64,000 bases of DNA, taken from contig LNEL01000050.1 in the NCBI GenBank assembly GCA_001464935.1, positions 1 through 64,000 of the forward strand, in the 5' to 3' direction. Both the position numbers and the translations under genes were made by a program. The DNA comes from Gammaproteobacteria bacterium Ga0077536 (GTDB taxonomy: Bacteria > Pseudomonadota > Gammaproteobacteria > Ga0077536). Shown here piece after piece: positions 8,972 through 17,502 of the stretch; position 1 is the stretch's first letter; every line of letters starts with the position of its first letter. Below the pieces are notes generated by a model. It saw only the letters and a program-made list of their open reading frames with translations. It did not search any database and was not told the DNA's origin.

Positions 8972-9718
8972 ATGAATTCGCAAGCCCCCCGCCCGTTCGA
9001 GAAGATCGACTGTCCCGTCTGCGACGGCCACAGCTTCGAGGCGCTGTTCGAAAAGCGTGGGGAGCCCTTCGTGCGTTGCCGTGGCTGCGGCCTCGTGCTG
9101 ATCAATCCACGCCCCGGGTTCGGCGTCGTCGCCGAGACTTACGACGCCGACTACAGCGGCGGCTACATCCGCAAGGCGCAGAAGAAGCGCGCGCGCTGCA
9201 CGCGCTGGGTGCGACGTCTCCGGCGCAGGCACGTGGCCGCGGGTCGCTGGCTCGATGTCGGCTGTTCGGCCGGCTTCGTCGTCGAGGCCGCTGCCGCCGC
9301 CGGCTTCGATGCCTACGGTGTCGAACTCGAAGCGGCCGCCGTGGCTTTCGCGCGCGACACGCTGCAGCTGCCCAACATCGTCTGCGGCACCCTCGAAGCG
9401 CAGGCCTATCCGGCGGCGCACTTCGACGTGGTGACGATGTACGACGTGATCGAGCACGTCCCCGATCTGAACGCGACCGTCGCCGAGCTGCGACGCATTC
9501 TCGCGCCGGGCGGGGTGATCGAGATCCGTACGCCCGACGTGGGCCACTTCACGACGCCGCGCGCGCTCGACACCTGGCCGGAAATCAAGCCGTCCGAACA
9601 CCTCTATTATTTCGATCGCCGCACGCTGCCGCGCCTGTTCGCGCGCCACGGGCTCGCCGTGCGGGAGCGCCGCTTCATGTTCAAGTCCGCGCTCGACATC
9701 GTGTTCGCGCATGCCTGA
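8972..9718 (+). CDS. Class I SAM-dependent methyltransferase with N-terminal zinc ribbon
   Basis: 248-aa predicted methyltransferase. A short zinc ribbon is formed by CPVC (Cys14, Cys17) and CRGC (Cys36, Cys39). The Rossmann-type Methyltransf_11/23 fold follows with the SAM loop WLDVGCSAGFVVEAAAAAGF, and motif IV DVVTMYDVIEHV. This ribbon-plus-methyltransferase design is common in enzymes acting on sugars or polyketides in surface polymer synthesis, but the substrate is unknown. No clear ribosome binding site precedes the ATG, and the MFS gene follows 21 bases later, possibly in one transcript. Confidence 0.75.
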   Translation: MNSQAPRPFEKIDCPVCDGHSFEALFEKRGEPFVRCRGCGLVLINPRPGFGVVAETYDADYSGGYIRKAQKKRARCTRWVRRLRRRHVAAGRWLDVGCSAGFVVEAAAAAGFDAYGVELEAAAVAFARDTLQLPNIVCGTLEAQAYPAAHFDVVTMYDVIEHVPDLNATVAELRRILAPGGVIEIRTPDVGHFTTPRALDTWPEIKPSEHLYYFDRRTLPRLFARHGLAVRERRFMFKSALDIVFAHA

Positions 9719-9739
9719 GGCGTCGCCTGAGGGCGGGCC

Positions 9740-10987
9740 TTGCCGTTCGATACCCTGAAACAGCTCTGGCAGCGCCGACACCAGCCCTGGGTCATGCTTT
9801 GGCCGCTCGCGGTCGCGCAGCTGATTTCCTGGGGGACGCTGTATTACAGTTTTCCGCTGTTCGTCGGGCCGATGCTCGAGGAACTCGGCTGGCCCGTCGC
9901 GGCCGCGAATGGCGCGCTGACGATGGGGCTGCTCGTCACGGGCCTCGCGGCATACCCGGTCGCCACCGTGCTCGACCGCCGCGGCGGACGCACGCTGATG
10001 ACGATCGGATCGATAGGCGCGGGACTGCTGCTCGTGCTGTGGTCGCGCCTGTCATCGCTGCCGGCGTTCTATGCGCTGTGGCTCGTGCTCGGCGCGTGCA
10101 TGGCCTGCGTGCTGATCGAAACCATCTTCGCGATCGTCAACCAGCACTTCGGCGCGAACGCGCGCAGCGGCATCACGGCGGTCACCCTTGTCACCGGGTT
10201 TTCAGGCACGGTGTTCGTGCCCTTCATCGGCGCGCTGTTGCCGGCGCTGGGCTGGCGCGATGCACTCGTGGTGCTGGCGCTGCTGAACCTGTTCGTGTGT
10301 GCACCGATTCACTGGGTCTTCGCGCCGCCTCGTGCCGCGCGACACGCGCCCGCCGACGGCGATGGCGCGCGTGCGGACGACGCGAAAGCGGTGATGCGGG
10401 CGCGCCTGCGCAACCCGGTCTTCTGGGGTCTCGTGCTCTGGTACACGTCGTACAGCCTGACCGCCTCGAGCATCATCTTTCAGCTCGTGCCACTGCTGCG
10501 CGTGGCGGGCGTCGACAACCATGACATCTATCTCGCGTTCGCGCTGATCGGCCCCGTGCAGGTCGGCGCGCGCATCCTGCTGGTCACGCTGGGGCGCGGC
10601 GCGAGCACCGCGCGGCTCGGCGCGGTGACCACGCTGCTCGTGCCGATGTCGCTGCTGGTGCTCATTTACGCGCCACCGAGCATCGCGTGGCTGTGCGCCT
10701 TCTCGGCGCTGTTCGGTGCCGGCCACGGCATCACGACGATCCTGCGCGGCGTGGCCCCTGCCGAATGGCTCGGCCGCGCGCACTACGCACGCACGATGGG
10801 CGCCATCGCGCTGCCGATGATGTTCGCGATGGCATTGGCGCCGCTGTGGACGGCTTCGATCTGGACCGCGAGCGGCGATCCGGTGATTGTCTGGATCTTC
10901 ATCCTCGGCGGATCCCTGCTCGGCACGCTCGGCTACTGGATAGCCGTGCTGGCACGGCGCCGTCAGCGACTCCAGCGGATCGCCTGA
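9740..10987 (+). CDS. MFS transporter
   Basis: 415-aa inner-membrane permease of the major facilitator superfamily with about 12 hydrophobic segments and a central cytoplasmic loop (about residues 200-220, rich in Ala, Asp and Arg). The loop after TM2 reads DRRGGRTLM, a variant of the conserved MFS motif A. The start is TTG at 9740 with GAGGGCGGG just upstream; an ATG at 9794 is the alternative. The family resembles the oxalate/monocarboxylate-type MFS proteins in its N-terminal WPLAVAQLISWGTLYYSF. Cargo is unknown. Confidence 0.75.
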   Translation: MPFDTLKQLWQRRHQPWVMLWPLAVAQLISWGTLYYSFPLFVGPMLEELGWPVAAANGALTMGLLVTGLAAYPVATVLDRRGGRTLMTIGSIGAGLLLVLWSRLSSLPAFYALWLVLGACMACVLIETIFAIVNQHFGANARSGITAVTLVTGFSGTVFVPFIGALLPALGWRDALVVLALLNLFVCAPIHWVFAPPRAARHAPADGDGARADDAKAVMRARLRNPVFWGLVLWYTSYSLTASSIIFQLVPLLRVAGVDNHDIYLAFALIGPVQVGARILLVTLGRGASTARLGAVTTLLVPMSLLVLIYAPPSIAWLCAFSALFGAGHGITTILRGVAPAEWLGRAHYARTMGAIALPMMFAMALAPLWTASIWTASGDPVIVWIFILGGSLLGTLGYWIAVLARRRQRLQRIA

Positions 10988-11103
10988 GCACCTGCGCGGC
11001 TGGTTGCGGCGGACAGGGCCGGGTGGCCTAATGCCTGTCGGGGCTCACCGACAGGGGAGGGGCGCGAACTGGCCGTCACGGCCGGGACGCGGAATGGCCA
11101 GGC

Positions 11104-12825
11104 ATGCTCGATCTCGCCGCGATACCGTTTTTTGCCGACCTCAGCGCCAGCTCCCTCGCGCGGCTGCGCCGCGAGGTGCCGCGTCGTGCGTACGCGCAGG
11201 GCGATGTGATCGTGCGGGTCGGCGAAGAGGGCAAGCACTTCCAGGCGATTGCCGATGGCGTCGTGCGCGTGCTGCCGGATCCCGATGCCGACGGCGAGTG
11301 GCGCGGCGTGATGCTCGGGCCCGGCCAGGTGTTCGGCGAGATGTCGCTGTTCTCGGGCATGCCCGTCTCGGCGACGCTGATCGCCGCGCGCGACACCACC
11401 ACGTACTGTCTCGACGGCCCCGCCTTCCTGAGCATGCTCGAACAGGAGCCGATGCTCCATCGCAGCCTCACGCGTCTGCTGATCGAGCGCCTGCGCAATC
11501 GCACGCGACACGAGGCGCGCCGGCCCGGACTCGCGGTGATCGTCAGCGCGCCCCATGGCCCCGAAGTGCGCTATTTCGTCGACACGATGATGCGGGCGAT
11601 CCGGCATTACGCGCCGGGGTCGGAACTCGGCGTGCTGTCGCTCGATGCGAGCAATCACGAAGCCGCGCGTACGCGGTTGCGCGCGCGCATCGAGGATTGG
11701 CGTCATCACGCGGCCGGCGGCCAGTACCTGGTGTTCCACACGACGCCGGGCGAACTGTCGTTGCTGACGCCGATGCTCGAAGCCGCCGATGTCGTGATTG
11801 GCCTGATGACCGAAGATCTCGATGAAGAGGCTTCGCACCGGATCACCGGCAGCGCGGGACTCGCCGATCTCGCCCGGGTGCATCTCGGTGAGCGTCCGGC
11901 GCAGGATCCCGGCCGCTGGGCCTTTCACGTGCCGGCCGACGAGTTCCAGCGCGCGATCGGCGACACTGCGCCCTGGCACCGCACGCGGTACCCGAATCTC
12001 GACTGGATCGCCCGCTACATGACGTTCAAGGAAGTCGGCATCGCGATGAGCTCGGGCGCTGCGCGCGGCTTCGCGCACATCGGCGTGCTGCAGATCTTCG
12101 AGGACCACGGCATTCCGCTCGATTTCCTCTGCGGCACGAGCATGGGCGGCATCACCGCACTGACGCTGGCGCGCTGCAACGACACCCGGGAAGCCGAGCG
12201 CTTTCTGCAGGGCTTCCTCGGCAGCAACAAGAAGATTCGCGACACGCGGCTGTTTCCCGGTATTTCGCTGTTCGGTGGTCACAAGATCGCGCGCGCGGCA
12301 CAGGGCACTTTCGGCGATCGCACGTTTGCCGATCTGAACCGGCCGGTCGCGGTGGTCGCCGCCGATCTCGCGGCCGGCGAACGCGCGGTGCTCGATCGCG
12401 GCCTCGTGCAGCCGGCGATACTCGCGACCTCGGCGATCCCCGGCTTCTTTCCGCCGATCAAGCATGACGGTCGCGTGCTGGTCGACGGCGGCATCGTCTC
12501 GCGTGTGCCAGTCGACGTGCTGAACCGGCGACGCTGCGGCCTCAAGATTGCGATCAACGTCCTGCCGTCGGCGCGACAGGTGCCGGACGGCGATCCCGAC
12601 CGGCTCGAGCGTCTGTGGCAGCAAATGAACCGGCCGCTCGGCCTCAAGCCGTGGGGCTCGACGCTCGAAGCGATGCGCGCCGACATCGTGATCGCGCCCG
12701 ACACCCCGCCGCGCGCCGGCTTCGATTTCGATCGCTTTCCGGAACTCGTCGAACGCGGGCGCGTGGCGGCCGCCGAACGCGTCGAAGGCGTCGTCGATTC
12801 GCTGCGCGCGATGCTGGAGGCGTGA
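11104..12825 (+). CDS. Patatin-like phospholipase with cyclic nucleotide-binding domain (NTE-like)
   Basis: 573-aa cytoplasmic or membrane-associated lipase. Residues 1-130 form a cNMP-binding-type domain (FFADLSASSLARLRR, then GQVFGEMSLFSGMPVSATL). The middle region matches the linker of bacterial neuropathy-target-esterase homologues. From about residue 310 a patatin domain carries SGAARGFAHIGVL (oxyanion loop), nucleophile Ser346 in GTSMG, and catalytic Asp461 in VDGG. The usual first glycine-rich motif GGGARG is changed to SGAARG. It likely deacylates phospholipids or lysophospholipids. It lies between two MFS genes, with no operon logic I can defend. Confidence 0.85.
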   Translation: MLDLAAIPFFADLSASSLARLRREVPRRAYAQGDVIVRVGEEGKHFQAIADGVVRVLPDPDADGEWRGVMLGPGQVFGEMSLFSGMPVSATLIAARDTTTYCLDGPAFLSMLEQEPMLHRSLTRLLIERLRNRTRHEARRPGLAVIVSAPHGPEVRYFVDTMMRAIRHYAPGSELGVLSLDASNHEAARTRLRARIEDWRHHAAGGQYLVFHTTPGELSLLTPMLEAADVVIGLMTEDLDEEASHRITGSAGLADLARVHLGERPAQDPGRWAFHVPADEFQRAIGDTAPWHRTRYPNLDWIARYMTFKEVGIAMSSGAARGFAHIGVLQIFEDHGIPLDFLCGTSMGGITALTLARCNDTREAERFLQGFLGSNKKIRDTRLFPGISLFGGHKIARAAQGTFGDRTFADLNRPVAVVAADLAAGERAVLDRGLVQPAILATSAIPGFFPPIKHDGRVLVDGGIVSRVPVDVLNRRRCGLKIAINVLPSARQVPDGDPDRLERLWQQMNRPLGLKPWGSTLEAMRADIVIAPDTPPRAGFDFDRFPELVERGRVAAAERVEGVVDSLRAMLEA

Positions 12826-12910
12826 CCTTCGTGGTCGGCGTCGCCACCCGCGTCTTCGCCACCGACGGCCGCCCCGGATGCCCGGACACGACGGACGGCA
12901 CGGTCCGCTG

Positions 12911-14191
12911 ATGCGTGCGTCGGCCCCGCTGCCGGGTGCACCCTGGCACTGGCAGCGTGTCGCGGCGCTGTGCTGCCTGATGCTCGCGGGCGAAGCGATC
13001 TTCAGCCTGCCGTTCCATATCGCGCGCTTCTTCCGGCCGACCGTGCTCGCCGCCTTCGAGATCGGCAACGCGGCACTCGGCGATGCGTATGCGATCTACG
13101 GCCTCACCGCGATGCTGAGTTATTTCCCCGGCGGGATGCTTGCCGATCACTGGCGCGCGCGCGGGCTCATGACGTTCGCGCTGCTCGCGACCGCGCTCGG
13201 CGGGCTGTATCTCGCCAGCTTTCCCGGGCCGACCGGCCTGAAGCTGCTCTACGGTTACTGGGGCGTGACGACGATTCTGCCGTTCTGGGCCGCGTTGATA
13301 CGCTCGACGCGTGAATGGGGTGGTGCGCTCGCGCAGGGGCGGGCGTTCGGCCTGCTCGACGCCGGTCGCGGTCTCGTGGCCGCGGCCTTCGCCGCGGTGG
13401 CGGTGAGCCTGCTCGGCGACGGTCTGCTCGATGCCGTGATCGATCCCGACGCGAGGAGCGCGCAGCTGCGGATCGTGATCCTCTACTACACCGCGCTGAC
13501 GGCCGGCGCCGGCGTGTGCTGCTGGTGGTTCGTGCCGGACAGTCCGGCGCTGCATGCGGCGTCAGTGCCCTCCCTGGCGCGCCTGCGCGCCGCGCTCGCG
13601 CTGCCGCGGGTGTGGCGCCAGGCCGCGATCGTCGTCGCGGCGTACTGCGGGTACAAGGGCATCGACAACTACTCGCTGTACGCCGTGCAGGTCGCGGACA
13701 TGGGCGAGGTCGAGGCCAGCCGCTTCGTCGCGAATGCCGCGTGGCTGCGGCCCGTCGGCGCGCTGCTCGCCGGCCTGCTCGCCGATCGCTGGCGCGCGAG
13801 CAGCTGCCTGGCGGCACTGTTCGTGCTCGCGGCCCTGAGCTACGCGCTGCTCGGCATCAGCTCCGCCGAGCCGGCGTTCAGGGGCCTGGTTGTCGCGAAC
13901 CTCGCGTTCAGCATGGCTGCGGTCTACGGTCTGCGCGGGGTGTACTTCGCGGCGATGGAGGAGGCGCGTGTGCCGGCGGCGCAGACCGGCGCTGCCGTCG
14001 GCCTCATATCCGTGGTGGGCTACACGCCGGACGTGTTCTTCGCGCCGATTGCCGGCCGCCTGCTCGACGCCGCGCCGGGTCTCGCCGGGCACCAGCATTA
14101 CTTCCTGCTGCTGGCGGCGATCGCCGTGGTCGGGGCGGGGTTCAGCCTGGCGCTGGGGCGGCGTCCGCGCCTCCATCCAGAAAAACAGTGA
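12911..14191 (+). CDS. MFS transporter
   Basis: 426-aa multi-spanning permease of the major facilitator superfamily with about 12 hydrophobic helices. Motif A is the divergent ADHWRARGLM after TM2, repeated as ADRWRASSCL in the second half, which shows the internal duplication of the fold. Start is uncertain: ATG at 12911 gives a short cytoplasmic leader; ATG at 12878 would add 11 residues, and neither has a good ribosome binding site. The stop lies just before the AT-rich palindrome that precedes the toxin-antitoxin genes. Substrate unknown. Confidence 0.75.
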   Translation: MRASAPLPGAPWHWQRVAALCCLMLAGEAIFSLPFHIARFFRPTVLAAFEIGNAALGDAYAIYGLTAMLSYFPGGMLADHWRARGLMTFALLATALGGLYLASFPGPTGLKLLYGYWGVTTILPFWAALIRSTREWGGALAQGRAFGLLDAGRGLVAAAFAAVAVSLLGDGLLDAVIDPDARSAQLRIVILYYTALTAGAGVCCWWFVPDSPALHAASVPSLARLRAALALPRVWRQAAIVVAAYCGYKGIDNYSLYAVQVADMGEVEASRFVANAAWLRPVGALLAGLLADRWRASSCLAALFVLAALSYALLGISSAEPAFRGLVVANLAFSMAAVYGLRGVYFAAMEEARVPAAQTGAAVGLISVVGYTPDVFFAPIAGRLLDAAPGLAGHQHYFLLLAAIAVVGAGFSLALGRRPRLHPEKQ

Positions 14192-14198
14192 AATCTTG

Positions 14199-14222
14199 TT
14201 TTTTATTCTCTAGAATAAAAAA
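14199..14222. promoter_or_regulatory. AT-rich perfect palindrome upstream of the XRE/RES module
   Basis: TTTTTTATTCT (14199-14209) and AGAATAAAAAA (14212-14222) are perfect 11-base inverted arms with a 2-base centre, in otherwise very GC-rich DNA and 21 bases before the antitoxin start. TAGAAT at 14211-14216 could be a -10 element. It can be read as the autoregulatory operator of the antitoxin, as a bidirectional terminator for the MFS gene that ends at 14191, or both. Confidence 0.5.
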
Positions 14223-14243
14223 AGGTTCATAAACTGAACGGAT

Positions 14244-14624
14244 ATGCAAAAAACAGCGCCTGCTACTGCAGTCGACCGTTCCCGCGTACTGACGCAGGCG
14301 GTGACGGAGGCTGCTGCCCGGCTGGACCTGAAGGCAGGCGTCCTGCGGCAGGTGCTCGGCGTCAGCCAGCCCACGGCGTCGCGTCTGCTGCATGGTCGCT
14401 ACCAGATCCCCCCGGACACCAAGACCTGGGAGCTGGCCGCCCTGTTCGTGCGCCTTTACCGCGCCCTGTTCGCGATGGTCGGCGGCAACGACGAACTCGC
14501 CCGGCTGTGGCTCGACACGCCGAACCGCGCCTTTGGCGATCACATCCCGCGCGAGCTCATCCAGCGCATCGACGGTCTGCTGCATGCCTGCGAATACGTG
14601 GACGCCTACCGCGCTCGCGTCTGA
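14244..14624 (+). CDS. Antitoxin of the Xre/MbcA/ParS family
   Basis: 126-aa protein with an N-terminal XRE-like helix-turn-helix (LRQVLGVSQPTASRLLHGRY, about residues 35-54) and a C-terminal DUF2384/MbcA-ParS toxin-binding domain (ELARLWLDTPNRAFGDHIPRE), ending in a helix. In known modules such as MbcA-MbcT, ParS-ParT and Xre-RES, this protein neutralises the RES toxin and represses its own promoter. The toxin frame starts inside its last codons, a 41-base overlap that argues for coupled translation. The AT-rich palindrome directly upstream is a candidate binding site. Confidence 0.88.
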   Translation: MQKTAPATAVDRSRVLTQAVTEAAARLDLKAGVLRQVLGVSQPTASRLLHGRYQIPPDTKTWELAALFVRLYRALFAMVGGNDELARLWLDTPNRAFGDHIPRELIQRIDGLLHACEYVDAYRARV

Positions 14625-15336
14625 GGCGCGCGCCTGGCAGGGCAGCGGCTGGCGGGCCGTGGAAGCGCAGCATCGCGTCTCGAGCATGCACCTGGCGCGC
14701 GGTAATCTCGACGATCAGGCCCTGCTCGAGGACATCCTCGAAGCGGCGAAGCCATTGCCGCCGACCGACGTCGCCGGCCTGCACTGGCTGCTCGCCACGC
14801 CGTTCCGCTACCGTCCGGGCAGCGCCGGCTCGCGTTTTCGCGCGCGCCACGCACCCGGCGTGTTCTACGGTGCGGAAGACCGGCAGACCGCGTGCGCCGA
14901 AACGGGCTACTGGCGGCTGCGTTTCTGGCTCGACAGTGCCGGGTTGGCCACCCGCCGGGCGAACGTCGAACTGACCCTGTTCGAGTTTCACGGCGCGCAC
15001 CCGCTGCACCTCGACCTGCTCGCACCGCCGTTCGTGGCCGACCGGCAGCGCTGGATCGCGCCTGACGACTACACTGCGACGCAGGCCATGTCCGCCGGCG
15101 CGCGCGAGGCCGGGGTCGGCGTGATTCGTTATGAATCGGCGCGGCGGCCGCGCGGGGTGTGCCTCGCGCTGCTGAGTCCGGCAACGTTTCGGCACGTCGC
15201 CGACCCCTACCGCCACGTGCAGCAGACCTGGAGCCTGATGCTGGTGCCGCCGGCGCAGGTGGTCTGGCAGCGGCACCTGGGCGACGAACGCTGGTCTTTC
15301 ACCTACGATGCCGGCGTATCCGACCCCGCCCACTGA
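14584..15336 (+). CDS. RES-domain toxin (NAD+-targeting)
   Basis: 250-aa RES domain protein. Conserved features are AVEAQHRVSS near the N-terminus, the FRYRP stretch followed by SRFRARHAPGVFYGAE, and CAETGYWR with the family glutamate; characterised homologues deplete NAD+ by phosphorolysis or modify host proteins by ADP-ribosylation. The open frame extends back inside the antitoxin, and I chose ATG at 14584, giving MPANTWTPTALASEARAW, since relatives begin near this point. It is 3' of the antitoxin, the standard order for this family. Stop precedes pirin by 23 bases. Activity has not been shown here. Confidence 0.85.
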   Translation: MPANTWTPTALASEARAWQGSGWRAVEAQHRVSSMHLARGNLDDQALLEDILEAAKPLPPTDVAGLHWLLATPFRYRPGSAGSRFRARHAPGVFYGAEDRQTACAETGYWRLRFWLDSAGLATRRANVELTLFEFHGAHPLHLDLLAPPFVADRQRWIAPDDYTATQAMSAGAREAGVGVIRYESARRPRGVCLALLSPATFRHVADPYRHVQQTWSLMLVPPAQVVWQRHLGDERWSFTYDAGVSDPAH

Positions 15337-15359
15337 TCGCGCCATAGAGGAACAGCGAC

Positions 15360-16220
15360 ATGACCAGCTCCCGCATACCCCGACACGTCGGCCGTCGTCT
15401 GCAGGGTCGGCCGACCAGCGATGGCGCCGGCGTCAAACTGAATCGCGTGTTCGCGCACGGCCAGGGCAGTGAACTCGATCCCTTCCTGATGCTCGACGAG
15501 TTCTCGTCCTACGACGCCACCGATTACCTCGCGGGCTTTCCGTCGCATCCGCATCGCGGGTTCGAAACCGTCACCTACATGCTCGATGGCCACATGCTGC
15601 ACGAGGATCATCTCGGCAATCGCGGCGATCTGAAGAGCGGCGACGTGCAGTGGATGACCGCCGGCCGGGGCATCGTGCACTCCGAAATGCCGCAGCAGCG
15701 CGAAGGCCGCATGCGCGGCTTCCAGCTGTGGATCAACCTGCCCGCCGCGGAGAAGATGAAGCCGGCGAGCTATCGCGACATTCCGGCGGCCGAGATCCCC
15801 GTCGCGACCTTGCCCGGCGGGGTGGTCGTCAAGGTCATTGCCGGTGACCTCGAAGCCGACGGCGTGGCCGTCGCCGGCCCGATCCAGGGCCTCAGCACCG
15901 AGCCCTTGTACATGGACGTGAGCCTGCCGCCGCGCGCGACGTTCACGCAGCCGCTGCCGTCGGCGCACGCCGCGTTCGTGTACGTGTTCGAAGGCCGTGT
16001 CGATATCGGCGGGGCTGGGCTGGAAAAGGGACAGGGCGCCGTGCTGGTCGACGGCGACGTCTGCACGATCACCGGTGCCGCCGATGGCGGTCGCGTGCTG
16101 ATCCTCGCCGGCAAACCGCTCGGCGAACCCGTCGTGCAGTACGGTCCGTTCGTGATGAATACCGCCGCGGAAATCCAGCAGGCGCTGCAGGATTACCAGA
16201 CCGGCCGCCTGACGGCCTGA
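15360..16220 (+). CDS. Pirin family protein
   Basis: 286-aa bicupin. The N-terminal cupin has the metal-site signature HPHRGFETVTYMLDG followed by HEDHLGNRG and HSEMPQ, giving the three His and one Glu that bind iron in human pirin and E. coli YhhW. Several bacterial pirins have quercetinase activity; others act as redox-responsive regulators. Full length for the family. AGAGG lies 10 bases before the ATG. It follows the RES toxin closely but has no known role in such modules; cotranscription may be incidental. Confidence 0.88.
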   Translation: MTSSRIPRHVGRRLQGRPTSDGAGVKLNRVFAHGQGSELDPFLMLDEFSSYDATDYLAGFPSHPHRGFETVTYMLDGHMLHEDHLGNRGDLKSGDVQWMTAGRGIVHSEMPQQREGRMRGFQLWINLPAAEKMKPASYRDIPAAEIPVATLPGGVVVKVIAGDLEADGVAVAGPIQGLSTEPLYMDVSLPPRATFTQPLPSAHAAFVYVFEGRVDIGGAGLEKGQGAVLVDGDVCTITGAADGGRVLILAGKPLGEPVVQYGPFVMNTAAEIQQALQDYQTGRLTA

Positions 16221-16270
16221 GCAGGCTCCGCGCGGTCACGGGCCGGGACCGGCGTTCACATACGGGCCCG

Positions 16271-17419
16271 TCACGAACGCCGCGCGAGCGCCTCGCTCAT
16301 GCGCGCCAGTACCTCGTTGAGGATGTCCGGCGTGGTGCCGAAATTCACGCGCACGCAGCCCGCGCCCGGCGGGCCGAAACTCGGTCCCTCGCCGAGCGCG
16401 ACGCGCGCCTCGCGCAGGAAGAACCGGTGCGGTTCCTCACCCAGATCGAGCGCCCGACAGTCCAGCCAGCCGAGGTAGGTGGCTTCAGGCGGAAAGTGGT
16501 GTATCGCCGGCCAGTCGCGCGCGACGTGCGCGGCGAGCGTCGCGCGATTGGCGCGCAGGATGGCGAGTGTGTCCTCGAGCCAGGGACCGCCGTCACGCCA
16601 CGCCGCCGCCGCCGCCGTCATGCCCAGCGTGCTGCGGCCACCGCGCACGTGGCCCGGCAGGGTCGCGAAGCGCGCGCGCAGGGACGCGGAGCCGAACACC
16701 GCACAGGCGAGACAGAGGCCTGCGATATTGAATGCCTTGCTCGCCGCCGTCAGCGTGATCGTGCGCGCGGCGATGTCGGGACCCAGACTCGCAAACGGCA
16801 CGTGGCGGCGTTCGTCGAGCATCAGATCGGCGTGGATTTCGTCCGAGATCACGATCAAATCGTGACGCAGCGCGATCTCGGCGAGCGCCGTCAGTTCATC
16901 ACGCGTATACGCGCGGCCGGTCGGATTGTGCGGATGGCACAGCAGCAGCACGCGCGCTCCGCGCGCCGCCGCGTCGAGGGCCGCGACATCGATTTCATAC
17001 CGTGCGGCGCCGCGCACCAGCGGACACAGGAGGGGCCTGCGACCGGTCTCGTCGACCGCGTGCAGGAACGGCGGATAGATTGGCGTCTGGATCAGCACGC
17101 CGTCGCCGGGTTCGGACAGCGTCATCAGGCACAGGTAGATCGTCTGCACGACGTCGCTGAAGAACTCGACATCGCCCGGGGCGATCTGCCACGCATAGCG
17201 GTCGGCCGCCCGCGCGCAGAACAGCTCGGCGAGTCCGGCGCGCTCGTACATCTGCGGGTAACCGAGATCGTGGCGCGCGAGCTGGGCATCGAGCGCCGCG
17301 CGGACTGGAGGCGCGAGTTCGAAGTCCATGTCGGCGACCCACGCGGGGATCACGTCCGGGTCGTAGACCGTCCACTTCGCGCTCGTCTTGCGGCGCAGTT
17401 CGTCGAGACTCGGTTTCAT
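16271..17419 (-). CDS. PatB/MalY-family aminotransferase-fold C-S lyase (cystathionine beta-lyase-like)
   Basis: 382-aa fold-type I PLP enzyme. The start MKPSLDELRRKTSAKW...VIPAWVADMDF is typical of the PatB/MalY C-S lyases, which break carbon-sulfur bonds of cystathionine or cysteine conjugates to give pyruvate, ammonia and a thiol. The PLP lysine is Lys228 in TAASKAFNIAG, with SDEIHADL (Asp193) contacting the pyridine nitrogen, and HPHNPTGRAYT in between. Convergent with pirin, and 83 bases downstream of the TonB receptor on the same strand; the relation to zinc uptake is unclear. Substrate assignment is by family only. Confidence 0.85.
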   Translation of the reverse strand: MKPSLDELRRKTSAKWTVYDPDVIPAWVADMDFELAPPVRAALDAQLARHDLGYPQMYERAGLAELFCARAADRYAWQIAPGDVEFFSDVVQTIYLCLMTLSEPGDGVLIQTPIYPPFLHAVDETGRRPLLCPLVRGAARYEIDVAALDAAARGARVLLLCHPHNPTGRAYTRDELTALAEIALRHDLIVISDEIHADLMLDERRHVPFASLGPDIAARTITLTAASKAFNIAGLCLACAVFGSASLRARFATLPGHVRGGRSTLGMTAAAAAWRDGGPWLEDTLAILRANRATLAAHVARDWPAIHHFPPEATYLGWLDCRALDLGEEPHRFFLREARVALGEGPSFGPPGAGCVRVNFGTTPDILNEVLARMSEALARRS

Positions 17420-17502
17420 GCGGGCGCGGCTCCAGGCTGGCGAGACGCGCCCACTGTGTCAGTCCGGGCCTGCCGACGGAAGACCCCCGGCCCCGGCTGC
17501 GG

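Noticed and set aside
7070..9781. 903-aa frame antisense to hyuB and the methyltransferase gene
   Set aside because: No domain or signal; its composition is that of a complement frame, and it spans two real genes and their gap.
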